From positions 1 through 6,862 of the forward strand of contig JASEGF010000112.1 in NCBI GenBank assembly GCA_030017935.1: a stretch of DNA of 6,862 nucleotides, in the 5' to 3' direction. A program made the translations under genes and the position numbers. The notes under the pieces are model-generated. The model made no database searches and was not told where the DNA came from. It worked only from the letters and a program-made list of their open reading frames with translations. Below are positions 1-6,370 of this stretch, piece after piece (within the stretch, counting starts at the first letter, position 1; the number at the start of each line of letters is the position of its first letter). Source of the stretch: Bacteroidales bacterium. GTDB taxonomy: Bacteria; Bacteroidota; Bacteroidia; Bacteroidales; DTU049.

Positions 1-207
1 ATAATAATCCACGAAATCTAAAACATACAGGCCTCGAGAATCTGTAATAGGAAAATTTTCTTTAAAAACTTTAAATAATCCTTCATTTTTTCTATTTTCG
101 GGAGTTGTCTCCAATTGGAAAAAATCCTTAAACGATTGTAATTGAACTTCTAAAAGATCTGGACTTTCGTATTGTAAGGATTTACCAAACTTGATTCTTT
201 CTTTCAT
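1..207 (-). CDS. rpoB: RNA polymerase beta subunit, N-terminal 69 residues (partial)
   Basis: This is the start of the beta subunit of DNA-dependent RNA polymerase, the catalytic partner of beta-prime in the core enzyme; the rest lies beyond the window edge. Translating the minus strand from the ATG at 207 gives 69 uninterrupted residues. They include VQLQSFKDFFQLETTPENR (residues 21-39), followed by NEGLFKVFKENFPITDSR (41-58), which is the recognisable N-terminus of Bacteroidota RpoB. The family usually has a few more residues before the ERIxF motif. The frame stays open upstream to about 279, but no other ATG occurs there, so 207 is the best start; a non-ATG start such as ATT at 219 cannot be excluded. 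No SD precedes it. It follows rplL, as in most bacteria, but behind a hairpin and a long AT-rich leader. Confidence 0.95.
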   Translation of the reverse strand, partial: MKERIKFGKSLQYESPDLLEVQLQSFKDFFQLETTPENRKNEGLFKVFKENFPITDSRGLYVLDFVDYY

Positions 208-409
208 ATTTTTTAGAATCTCTGATTTTTTATTAAATTTCTTTTTTAAAAAATAATACTTTTTTTGTTGAAAATAATATTAATGATATATGAAAAATAT
301 ATGAAAAATTTTTTTACGCTTCATTAATTTTTCTAAAAAATTTATAATTATAAAATAAAATTTTGATTAAACAAATACATTAAAATTATTTATTAAAAAT
401 AATCAAAAG
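208..409 (-). other. AT-rich untranslated leader of rpoB
   Basis: About 200 bases between the post-rplL hairpin and the rpoB start are very AT-rich and contain no credible gene. Visible details are a perfect 9-base inverted repeat (TTTTGATTA at 361-369 and TAATCAAAA at 400-408), whose second plus-strand arm coincides with the T-run just after the hairpin on the minus strand. There is also a tandem pair of the 11-mer ATATGAAAAAT at 288-309. No exact Bacteroidota promoter -7 element (TAnnTTTG) was found on the minus strand; the nearest is TGTATTTG at about 372-379. Whether rpoB has its own promoter here is undecided. Confidence 0.5.
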
Positions 410-445
410 ATCAGCCTGAACAATTAAAAAATTGCTCAGACTGAT
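410..445 (-). terminator. Hairpin between rplL and rpoB (terminator or attenuator)
   Basis: Two 16-base arms (430-445 and 410-425) are separated by a four-base loop. On the plus strand two positions mismatch (C-A and A-C). On the minus strand, the direction of transcription, both become G-U pairs, so the RNA forms an unbroken 16-bp stem with a UUUU loop. The stem is followed by CUUUUGAUUAUUUUU, a broken U-tract. It starts 25 bases after the rplL stop. A partial terminator between rplL and rpoB is well known in Escherichia coli, where it lowers rpoBC expression relative to ribosomal proteins; the same role here is inferred. An RNA processing site is an alternative. Confidence 0.75.
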
Positions 446-470
446 ACAAAAATGAGTAAGTATAGACATT

Positions 471-851
471 TTACTTAATTTCAACTTCAGCGCCTGCTTC
501 TTCTAAAGATTTTTTCAATGCATCAGCTTCTTCTTTTGAAATTTTTTCTTTGATAGGCTTAGGAGCTGTATCTACTAATTCTTTAGCTTCTTTAAGGCCT
601 AGTCCAGTCATTTCTTTAACTAATTTAACAACAGCTAATTTTTGAGGACCTGCTGCTTTTAAAATTACATCAAATTCTGTTTGTTCTTCTTGAGCAGCGG
701 CTGCACTGCCTTCACTAACACCACCAGCGACCATTACTGGAGCAGCAGCTGGTTCAATGTTATATTTTTCTTTTAAAATTGTAAGAAGATCATTAACTTC
801 TTTTACGGTCAGGTTTACTAACTGTTCCGCTAATACTTCAATATCTGCCAT
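471..851 (-). CDS. rplL: 50S ribosomal protein bL12 (L7/L12)
   Basis: This is the flexible stalk protein of the large ribosomal subunit, present as dimers on uL10. It recruits translation GTPases such as EF-Tu and EF-G and stimulates their GTP hydrolysis. The 126-residue product has the expected layout: an N-terminal dimerisation helix region (about 1-32), an Ala/Gly-rich hinge (about 34-54), and the globular C-terminal domain (about 58-126). The factor-binding helix motif GLGLKEAKELVD lies at residues 83-94. Length is normal for the family. The ATG at 851 follows rplJ by 30 bases and has an A/T-rich upstream region with no SD. It is the last gene before the hairpin that separates it from rpoB. 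Confidence 0.98.
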   Translation of the reverse strand: MADIEVLAEQLVNLTVKEVNDLLTILKEKYNIEPAAAPVMVAGGVSEGSAAAAQEEQTEFDVILKAAGPQKLAVVKLVKEMTGLGLKEAKELVDTAPKPIKEKISKEEADALKKSLEEAGAEVEIK

Positions 852-881
852 TTTATAATTTTTTTTAGGTTAAACAAAAAT

Positions 882-1403
882 TTATTCTTTTTCTGCTAGG
901 GTTTTTAATACGCCAGCAATTTTTTGTCCTTGACCTTGCAAGGATGATAATAATTTATTAAATGGATTATTAAGAGCTAATGCTACATCTGCAATAAGTT
1001 CTTCACGAGTTTTTAGAGTAGCTAAAGTATTTAATTGATTATCGCCAATAAAGACTACACCTTCTATAAAAGCACCTTTGAGAATAGGTTTATCAGAATT
1101 TTCTCTAAATTTTTTAATCAATTTAGCAGGTGCATTATTAGGTGTATGGCCATACATAATAGCAGTAGGTCCATTAAGTATAGGATACATTTCAGAATAA
1201 TCCTTATTACTACTAAGCATTGCTTTATATAACAAAGTATTTTTGACAACTTGTAGTCTAATATTTTCTTTAAAACATCTAGACCTCAAGAGAAATGTAT
1301 CTACAGAATTTAGTCCGCTAATATCAACTACATAGATATAATCATAATTATTTACTAGCTCTATTAATTCATCTAATAAAATTTGCTTTTCTTCTCTTTT
1401 CAT
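882..1403 (-). CDS. rplJ: 50S ribosomal protein uL10
   Basis: uL10 forms the base of the ribosomal stalk: its N-terminal domain binds 23S rRNA beside uL11 and its C-terminal helix carries bL12 dimers. The 173-residue product has the family's start (MKREEK), the IYVVDISGLN strand region (23-32), and the VVKNTLL motif (52-58). NAPAKLIKKF lies at 90-99 and an amphipathic C-terminal helix region at about 135-172, which would hold bL12. Length is typical. Only 12 bases separate its start from the rplA stop. That leaves no room between the genes for the long L10-binding leader known upstream of rplJ in E. coli and Bacillus; any autoregulatory site would have to lie within rplA or be absent. No SD is visible. 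Confidence 0.97.
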   Translation of the reverse strand: MKREEKQILLDELIELVNNYDYIYVVDISGLNSVDTFLLRSRCFKENIRLQVVKNTLLYKAMLSSNKDYSEMYPILNGPTAIMYGHTPNNAPAKLIKKFRENSDKPILKGAFIEGVVFIGDNQLNTLATLKTREELIADVALALNNPFNKLLSSLQGQGQKIAGVLKTLAEKE

Positions 1404-1415
1404 AACATTTAAGAG

Positions 1416-2108
1416 TTAAACAATAGATTTAGGATCGATTTTTACACTAGGACTCATCGTACTGGAAGCAGTAATTTTTTTAATATAAGTACCTTTAGCA
1501 GCAGGTGGTTTTAGTTTCATTACAGTACTAAGTAATTCTTTAGCATTATCAACTAGTTTTTCTGGGTCGAAGGACACTTTTCCTATTTGAGAATGAATAA
1601 TACCATATTTATCTACTTTGAAATCCACTTTACCACTTTTAGCAGCAGTAACAGCTTTGCCTACATCCATAGTAACAGTACCAGTTTTAGGATTAGGCAT
1701 GAGTCCACGTGGTCCAAGAATTTTACCTAAGGGGCCGATTTTAGGCATTACATCGGGAGTACAAATAATCACATCTACATCTGTCCAACCAGATTTGATT
1801 TTATCAATGTACTCTTCGAGACCGACATAGTCTGCACCGGCTTCTTTAGCTTCATTTTCTTTATCAGGTCCACATAGTACTAAAACTCGAACATTTTTTC
1901 CTGTACCGTGAGGAAGCATCACAGTACCTCTAACCATTTGGTCAGATTTGCGAGGATCTACACCTAAGACTATGTCTAGATCGACGGAAGCATCGAAATT
2001 AGTATAAGTAATTTCTTTGACGATCTTCATAGCATCGGCTAGGTTATAGAGTGCGTTTTTATCATATTTAGCCAGGGCGGCTTTTCTTTTTTTAGGTATT
2101 TTAGCCAT
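1416..2108 (-). CDS. rplA: 50S ribosomal protein uL1
   Basis: uL1 binds 23S rRNA helices 76-78 to form the mobile L1 stalk that helps deacylated tRNA leave the E site. In many bacteria it also represses its own operon by binding mRNA. The 230-residue product is standard length. It carries the L1 signature, which begins IGPLGKILGPRGLMPNP (124-140) and continues KTGTV, and the conserved GKVSF segment (176-180). The lysine-rich N-terminus (MAKIPKKRKAALAKYD) also fits. The ATG at 2108 lies 25 bases after the rplK stop, with no SD. An L1 mRNA site upstream of rplK was not recognised; only 15 bases separate rplK from nusG. Confidence 0.98.
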   Translation of the reverse strand: MAKIPKKRKAALAKYDKNALYNLADAMKIVKEITYTNFDASVDLDIVLGVDPRKSDQMVRGTVMLPHGTGKNVRVLVLCGPDKENEAKEAGADYVGLEEYIDKIKSGWTDVDVIICTPDVMPKIGPLGKILGPRGLMPNPKTGTVTMDVGKAVTAAKSGKVDFKVDKYGIIHSQIGKVSFDPEKLVDNAKELLSTVMKLKPPAAKGTYIKKITASSTMSPSVKIDPKSIV

Positions 2109-2133
2109 GGTTCTTTAATTTTAAAATGAATAA

Positions 2134-2571
2134 TTAGAAAGGAGCATTACCTGTAACAGTTATACCCATGCTATTAGCTGTACCAGCAATAGTTTTCATA
2201 GCAGATTCTATTGTAAAACAATTTAAATCTACCATTTTATCTTGGGCAATTTGTTTAATTTGATCCCAGGAAACCTTTCCTACTTTAACTCTATTAGGTT
2301 CAGCGGAACCTTTTTGGATTTTAGCAGCTTCCATTAGTTGAACCACGACTGGAGGAGTTTTTACTACAAAATCGAAGCTTTTATTAGCATACACTGTAAT
2401 AATAACAGGTAATAATTTACCAGCTTGATTTTGAGTACGAGCATTAAATTGCTTACAAAACTCAGTAATATTTAAACCCTTAGATCCAAGGGCAGGTCCA
2501 ATCGGTGGAGCTGGATTAGCTGCACCTCCCTTAATTTGTAATTTAATAATTCCAACTACTTCTTTTGCCAT
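2134..2571 (-). CDS. rplK: 50S ribosomal protein uL11
   Basis: uL11 binds the GTPase-associated centre of 23S rRNA and contributes to factor binding and, in many bacteria, to RelA-type stringent signalling. The 145-residue product has the two expected domains: an N-terminal domain with the proline-rich PPIGPALG motif (22-29) and a C-terminal rRNA-binding domain from about residue 73 (KTPPVVVQL near 71-79, then MGITVTG near the end). Length matches the family, with a slight extension (NAPF) after the usual end, common in Bacteroidota. The start at 2571 is 15 bases after nusG, in an A/T-only context lacking an SD. It begins the rplK-rplA-rplJ-rplL block. Confidence 0.98.
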   Translation of the reverse strand: MAKEVVGIIKLQIKGGAANPAPPIGPALGSKGLNITEFCKQFNARTQNQAGKLLPVIITVYANKSFDFVVKTPPVVVQLMEAAKIQKGSAEPNRVKVGKVSWDQIKQIAQDKMVDLNCFTIESAMKTIAGTANSMGITVTGNAPF

Positions 2572-2586
2572 TATTTTATTTTTTAT

Positions 2587-3144
2587 TTACGATTCTTTTT
2601 CTACTTGCATATAACTTAATTCCAATAAAGTTTTACGACCAAAAATTTTAACACCAACTTTTAATTTTTTCTTTTCTTCATTAATTTCTTCTACAGTACC
2701 TACGAATGAACTGAACGGTCCATCGACGATACGAACATTTTCTCCAACTAAAAATGACAGTTCTATTTCTTCCCCTTTATCATTAAGTTCATCTACTTTA
2801 CTAAGTATTCTATGTACTTCTGAAGATCTCATTGGAGTAGGATTATCTTTATCTCCGAGAAATCCCAAAACACTAGGAATGCTCTTAATTGTATTGATAA
2901 TCTCAGCATCTAATATAGCTTCTATCAAAACATATCCAGGAAAATAATTTTTCTCTTTAGTAATTCTTTTCCCTTTACGTATTTGATATACTTTCTCTAC
3001 GGGTACTAAAACTCTAGGTATATAACTACGAAGATTATTTTTATCGATTTCTATTTCCAAAAGTTCTTTTACTTTTTTCTCTTGTCCTGTAACTGTTCTA
3101 ATTACATACCATTTATGGAGATTATCATCTTTTTCGGGCATCAT
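2587..3144 (-). CDS. nusG: Transcription termination/antitermination factor NusG
   Basis: NusG binds the RNA polymerase clamp across the DNA channel and links transcription with Rho or with the leading ribosome. The 185-residue product has an NGN domain (about 11-118, beginning KWYVIRTVTGQEKKVK and including the KNYFPGYVLIE strand at 65-75). A KOW domain follows from about residue 134 (VGENVRIVDGPFSSFVGTVE), ending in the typical KIFGRKTLLELSYMQVEK. It is NusG rather than a specialised paralogue such as RfaH, because it sits between secE and rplK. Two adjacent ATGs (3144 and 3141) are both possible starts. It begins 20 bases after the secE stop. Confidence 0.98.
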   Translation of the reverse strand: MMPEKDDNLHKWYVIRTVTGQEKKVKELLEIEIDKNNLRSYIPRVLVPVEKVYQIRKGKRITKEKNYFPGYVLIEAILDAEIINTIKSIPSVLGFLGDKDNPTPMRSSEVHRILSKVDELNDKGEEIELSFLVGENVRIVDGPFSSFVGTVEEINEEKKKLKVGVKIFGRKTLLELSYMQVEKES

Positions 3145-3164
3145 TATTATAGATTAATAATTTT

Positions 3165-3347
3165 TTAATAAATAAAACTAACTAAACCCTGACTAGCAAG
3201 ATCCATAACTAAAATAACAATAGATATAATTAGTGAAGCTACAGCCACTACGATAGAACTTTCTATTAACTCATCCCAAGATGGCCAAGTAACTTTATGT
3301 AAAAATTCATCTCTAACCTCTTTTAATTGTCTTAAAAATTTTTTCAT
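3165..3347 (-). CDS. secE: Preprotein translocase subunit SecE
   Basis: SecE clamps SecY in the inner-membrane Sec translocon and is needed for protein export and membrane insertion. With the ATG at 3347 the product is 60 residues, the usual short single-span form. It has a basic cytoplasmic amphipathic helix (1-17), the SecE signature VTWPSWDEL (19-27), and one hydrophobic membrane segment (about 31-52). The frame is open up to a TTG at 3365, abutting the tRNA-Trp gene, but that would add six residues not seen in relatives, so the ATG is preferred. The gene lies between tRNA-Trp and nusG, its common bacterial position. Confidence 0.93.
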   Translation of the reverse strand: MKKFLRQLKEVRDEFLHKVTWPSWDELIESSIVVAVASLIISIVILVMDLASQGLVSFIY

Positions 3348-3365
3348 AACTAAAAAATTAATCAA

Positions 3366-3438
3366 CGCGGGCGGGAAGACTCGAACTCCCAGCCAATGGT
3401 TTTGGAGACCACTACTCTACCAATTGAGCTACACCCGC
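3366..3438 (-). tRNA. tRNA-Trp (CCA anticodon)
   Basis: A 73-base cloverleaf reads on the minus strand. The acceptor arm GCGGGTG pairs with CGCCCGC, with one G-U at 6-67, and the discriminator is G. The D-arm contains AGCTCAATTGG. The anticodon stem GTGGT/ACCAT encloses the loop CTCCAAA, giving anticodon CCA for Trp. The T-loop is TTCGAGT. The 3' CCA is not encoded. It lies between tuf and secE, 23 bases from tuf, and is probably cut out of the same transcript. Confidence 0.97.
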
Positions 3439-3461
3439 AAATTATGTAAACTAACTAAAAA

Positions 3462-4649
3462 TCAATCTAAAATTTCAGTTACTTGACCAGCACCTACAGT
3501 TCTACCACCTTCACGTATAGCAAATCTAAGACCTTTATTCATTGCGATAGGATAGATCAGATCTACTTGAATAGTAATATTATCACCAGGTAAAACCATT
3601 TCTACACCATCTGGTAAATTAATTTCGCCAGTTACATCAGTAGTGCGGAAATAGAATTGTGGACGATAGTGATTTTTAAAAGGAGTATGACGGCCACCTT
3701 CTTCTTTTTTAAGAATATACACTTCAGCTTTAAATTTTTTATGAGGATGTATACTGCCTGGTTTAGCAATAACCATGCCACGTTTGATTTCATCTTTGTC
3801 TATACCTCTTAGAAGTAATCCTACATTATCTCCAGCTTCGCCACGATCTAATATTTTACGGAACATTTCTACACCGGTAACAACACTTTTTAGTTTTTCT
3901 TCACTAAGTCCAACGATTTCAACAGGATCACCAGTATTAATAACTCCTTGTTCTATACGGCCAGTAGCTACAGTACCACGACCTGTGATAGAGAAAATAT
4001 CTTCTACAGGCATTAAAAAGTCTTTATCAATATCTCTAACAGGAAGAGGGATAAAATTATCAACAGCGTCCATTAATTCAAGAACTTTTTCTACCCATTG
4101 AGGTTCACGATTTAGAGCACCTAATGCAGATCCACGAATTACAGGAGCATTATCTCCATCATAACCGTAGAAATTTAATAAATCACGAATATCCATTTCT
4201 ACTAAATCGAGAAGCTCTGGGTCATCTACTAGGTCTACTTTATTCATGAAAACTACAATAGCAGGGACACCTACCTGGTGAGCTAACAAGATATGTTCAC
4301 GTGTTTGAGGCATAGGACCATCAGTAGCAGCTACGACAAGAATAGCACCATCCATTTGAGCAGCACCAGTTACCATATTTTTAATATAGTCAGCGTGACC
4401 TGGACAGTCTATATGAGCATAGTGACGATTTTCTGTTTCATATTCAATATGAGAAGTATTGATAGTAATACCACGTTCTTTTTCCTCAGGAGCATTATCA
4501 ATATCATAAAAGCTTTTTGCTTGAGCAAAACCTTTCTCAGCTAGTATTTGGGTGATAGCAGCTGTTAATGTTGTTTTACCATGGTCTATATGTCCTATTG
4601 TACCGACATTGACATGAGGTTTTTTGCGTTCAAATTTTTCTTTTGCCAT
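3462..4649 (-). CDS. tuf: Translation elongation factor EF-Tu
   Basis: EF-Tu delivers aminoacyl-tRNA to the ribosomal A site and hydrolyses GTP when the codon matches. The 395-residue product is full length and has all G-domain motifs: GHIDHGKT (19-26, where most homologues have V for the I), switch I ending in RGITINTSH (59-67), and DCPGHADY (81-88) with the catalytic His85. NKVD (136-139) and GSAL (173-176) complete the set. Domains 2 (from about 210) and 3 (from about 305) follow, with GRGTVATGR and the C-terminal GGRTVGAGQVTEILD intact. It ends in TGA. The start at 4649 is 26 bases after tRNA-Thr(GGU), without an SD. It is flanked by tRNA genes that its product serves. Whether a second tuf copy exists cannot be seen. 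Confidence 0.99.
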   Translation of the reverse strand: MAKEKFERKKPHVNVGTIGHIDHGKTTLTAAITQILAEKGFAQAKSFYDIDNAPEEKERGITINTSHIEYETENRHYAHIDCPGHADYIKNMVTGAAQMDGAILVVAATDGPMPQTREHILLAHQVGVPAIVVFMNKVDLVDDPELLDLVEMDIRDLLNFYGYDGDNAPVIRGSALGALNREPQWVEKVLELMDAVDNFIPLPVRDIDKDFLMPVEDIFSITGRGTVATGRIEQGVINTGDPVEIVGLSEEKLKSVVTGVEMFRKILDRGEAGDNVGLLLRGIDKDEIKRGMVIAKPGSIHPHKKFKAEVYILKKEEGGRHTPFKNHYRPQFYFRTTDVTGEINLPDGVEMVLPGDNITIQVDLIYPIAMNKGLRFAIREGGRTVGAGQVTEILD

Positions 4650-4675
4650 GTTTTTATGTTTTTTGGGTTAATTAA

Positions 4676-4747
<72 letters not shown>

Positions 4748-4761
4748 ATAAATATCTAAAA

Positions 4762-4834
4762 AGCGGAAGACGGGGCTCGAACCCGCTACCTAAAGCTTGG
4801 AAGGCTTTCGCTCTGCCAGATGAGCTACTTCCGC
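4762..4834 (-). tRNA. tRNA-Gly (TCC anticodon)
   Basis: A 73-base cloverleaf on the minus strand with a perfect 7-bp acceptor arm (GCGGAAG/CTTCCGC) and discriminator U. The anticodon stem AAAGC/GCTTT encloses CTTCCAA, giving TCC, which reads GGA and GGG. The T-loop is TTCGAGC. No encoded CCA follows. It sits 6 bases from tRNA-Tyr and 14 from tRNA-Thr(GGT). Confidence 0.97.
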
Positions 4835-4840
4835 GAAAAG

Positions 4841-4922
4841 TGGGGAGGGAAGGATTCGAACCTCCGAAGGCTTAGCCAACAGATTTACAGTCTGCCCCAT
4901 TTGACCACTCTGGTACCTCCCC
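4841..4922 (-). tRNA. tRNA-Tyr (GTA anticodon)
   Basis: An 82-base class II tRNA on the minus strand with the long variable arm expected of bacterial tRNA-Tyr. The acceptor arm GGGGAGG pairs perfectly with CCTCCCC and the discriminator is A. The anticodon stem GCAGA/TCTGT encloses CTGTAAA, giving GTA. The T-loop is TTCGAAT. No encoded CCA follows. Confidence 0.97.
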
Positions 4923-4930
4923 ATTTACTG

Positions 4931-5003
4931 AGCCGATAGAGGGACTCGAACCCCCGACCAGCTGATTACAAATCAGCTGCTCTACCAACTGAGCTACATC
5001 GGC
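4931..5003 (-). tRNA. tRNA-Thr (TGT anticodon)
   Basis: A 73-base cloverleaf on the minus strand. The acceptor arm GCCGATG pairs with TATCGGC (one G-U at 6-67 is not formed; positions 1-5 pair cleanly) and the discriminator is U. The anticodon stem GCTGA/TCAGC encloses TTTGTAA, giving TGT, which reads ACA and ACG. The T-loop is TTCGAGT. No encoded CCA follows. It is the first gene of the tRNA-tuf cluster. Confidence 0.96.
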
Positions 5004-5049
5004 TTTTTATCACATATTATTATAAAAAACAACCTAAAATTTTAGTTTG

Positions 5050-5057
5050 CAAAATTA
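5050..5057 (-). promoter_or_regulatory. Candidate promoter -7 element for the tRNA-tuf transcript
   Basis: The minus strand of the 104-base gap between hpf and the first tRNA contains TAATTTTG, an exact match to the Bacteroidota -7 consensus TAnnTTTG, and it also overlaps a TATAAT. It lies 46 bases before tRNA-Thr(TGT). No TTG/TTTG sits at the preferred distance of about 19 bases upstream; the nearest TTG is only 12 bases away, and the expected position is a T-run. The rest of the gap is almost pure A/T. Such a match could arise by chance in this composition. Confidence 0.4.
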
Positions 5058-5107
5058 TATATTATTTTTCAATTAAAAAAAATTTTTTAATAATTTTTTT
5101 TAATATT

Positions 5108-5395
5108 TTATTTTTCTTTTGTCTTTTCTATTTGCCTACGCAAAGCTTCCACAGCTAAATCTGTTGCTTCTTCGAATGTTTTAGCTTTTTTCGTTGCGAA
5201 AAGGTCATTACCAGAAATTACTAATTTTATTTCTGCAATCTTATTCTCTGGTGTAGGTGTATTTTCTAATTTTAAAATTACATCACTGCTAATGATTTCT
5301 TGATGAAATTTTGATAGTTTTTTAATTTTTTCGTTAATATATTCATCCAATTTCTTATCTATTTTGAAATGGACAGAATTAATATTCACTTTCAT
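5108..5395 (-). CDS. hpf: Ribosome hibernation promoting factor, short HPF/RaiA family
   Basis: HPF-family proteins bind the 30S decoding region where mRNA and tRNA would sit, silencing ribosomes in slow growth. The 95-residue product covers the single beta-alpha-beta-beta-beta-alpha domain: strand MKVNINSVHF (1-10), helix KKLDEYINEKIKKLSKF (14-30), strands around 37-69, and a final helix with EEATDLAVEALRRQIEK (75-91). The C-terminal dimerisation domain of long HPF is absent, so this is the short form common in Bacteroidota. It starts 41 bases after xerC. Unlike almost every other gene here it has a near-perfect SD (AAAGGAGG at 5400-5407). No convincing terminator follows, only A/T runs. Confidence 0.93.
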   Translation of the reverse strand: MKVNINSVHFKIDKKLDEYINEKIKKLSKFHQEIISSDVILKLENTPTPENKIAEIKLVISGNDLFATKKAKTFEEATDLAVEALRRQIEKTKEK

Positions 5396-5399
5396 AAAA

Positions 5400-5407
5400 C
5401 CTCCTTT
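5400..5407 (-). promoter_or_regulatory. Strong Shine-Dalgarno sequence of hpf
   Basis: On the minus strand AAAAAGGAGG is followed by TTTT and the hpf ATG. AAAGGAGG, extending to AAAGGAGGT, is fully complementary to the canonical anti-SD at the 3' end of 16S rRNA. It fixes the start at 5395, with a short 4-base spacing. The starts of rplL, rplJ, rplA, rplK, nusG, tuf, xerC and rpoB show nothing comparable. Confidence 0.85.
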
Positions 5408-5436
5408 TTAAAATTTTGTATTTTTTTAATATTAAT

Positions 5437-6336
5437 TTATGACCTAGGATGCGCCTTTGAATAAACTTTCTTAATATGTTCGATAGAACTATGAGCATAT
5501 ATTTGCGTAGATGCTAAGCTGCTATGTCCTAATAATTCTTTGATAGCATTTAAATCAGCTCCTTCTTGTAATAGATGTGTGGCAAAAGTATGTCTAAGTA
5601 TATGAGGACTTTTTTGTGAAATATAATTTAAATCACTCAAATAACTATTGACAACTCTATAAACAAATTTATCATATAACTTTTTACCATTTTTTAATAA
5701 AAAAAAATTATCATCAATTTGTTTATTTGCAAAAAAATCACTTTTTATGTTTATATAATCAAGGATTAATTTTTTAAAATCATCTGTAAACGGGATGTAT
5801 CGCTCCTTATTCCTTTTGCCTAGCACCTTAATAGTTTTTCTATATAAATCGATATCTTCATTTTTTAAATTTACCAATTCAGATCTACGCATACCAGTTT
5901 GATAAAGCATCTCAATAATCAAAATATTTCTTATAGGTTCAAAATCACTTGTAGCATTATTTTCAAAATCTTCATTTAGTATATCTACATTCAAATCTTT
6001 AGATTTAACATATTGAGGTATACGTTTAGGTATTTTAGGTTTAGAGATATTATTCACTGGATTTTGGGGAATAATATTTTTATTTACCAAAAAATTATAA
6101 AAAGAAGATAAAGCTACGATTTTCCTATTGATAGTAGAAGCCTTCAAATCTGATTCACTTAAAGACATTACCCAATCATTTATATGAATACGTTTGACGT
6201 TTATTAGATCTATATCAAAAGTATTTTGAATAAACGCTTTAAAATCATATAAATCAATACTATACGAATGAATAGTATTTGGAGAATATCTTTGATTATT
6301 CTCTAAAAAATTCAAATAATCTTTAATATAGTCCAT
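5437..6336 (-). CDS. xerC: Tyrosine recombinase XerC/XerD-like
   Basis: This is a site-specific recombinase of the Xer group, expected to resolve chromosome dimers at dif. From the ATG at 6336 it is 299 residues, typical for the family. The N-terminal SAM-like core-binding domain covers about 1-85 (NNQRYSPNTIHSYSIDLYDF at 13-32). The C-terminal catalytic domain covers about 105-299. All six catalytic residues are visible: Arg150 (TGMRRSEL), Lys174 (GKRNKER), His245 and Arg248 (HILRH), His271 (LLGHSSL) and the nucleophile Tyr280 (TQIYAH). A TTG at 6357 would add seven hydrophobic residues and is unlikely. It lies between rpsU and hpf, the usual place in Bacteroidota, which argues for a housekeeping Xer rather than a phage integrase. 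XerC versus XerD is assigned by context. Confidence 0.93.
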   Translation of the reverse strand: MDYIKDYLNFLENNQRYSPNTIHSYSIDLYDFKAFIQNTFDIDLINVKRIHINDWVMSLSESDLKASTINRKIVALSSFYNFLVNKNIIPQNPVNNISKPKIPKRIPQYVKSKDLNVDILNEDFENNATSDFEPIRNILIIEMLYQTGMRRSELVNLKNEDIDLYRKTIKVLGKRNKERYIPFTDDFKKLILDYINIKSDFFANKQIDDNFFLLKNGKKLYDKFVYRVVNSYLSDLNYISQKSPHILRHTFATHLLQEGADLNAIKELLGHSSLASTQIYAHSSIEHIKKVYSKAHPRS

Positions 6337-6370
6337 TAAGAAAAAAATTATAAACAATTAATGAACTATT

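Noticed and set aside
372..407. rpoB promoter from TTTTG at about 404 and TGTATTTG at 372-379
   Set aside because: The -7 element has a mismatch at a conserved position and the spacing of about 24 bases is longer than the preferred 19 or so.
1035..1232. Plus-strand open frame of 65 residues inside rplJ
   Set aside because: It is antisense to a well-supported ribosomal protein gene, has no family resemblance and no upstream signal.
3775..4101. Plus-strand open frame of 108 residues inside tuf
   Set aside because: It lies antisense to conserved EF-Tu coding sequence; its Ser/Pro-rich product reflects codon complementarity. The same applies to the frames at 1618-1830 and 4293-4544.
5071..5107. 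Terminator after hpf formed by A-run and T-run
   Set aside because: The potential stem is only A-T pairs with essentially no loop, which is expected by chance in such composition and would be unstable.
6337..6357. Seven-residue extension of xerC from a TTG
   Set aside because: It is A/T-run derived, hydrophobic, and uses a rare start codon, while the ATG at 6336 gives a normal Xer N-terminus.
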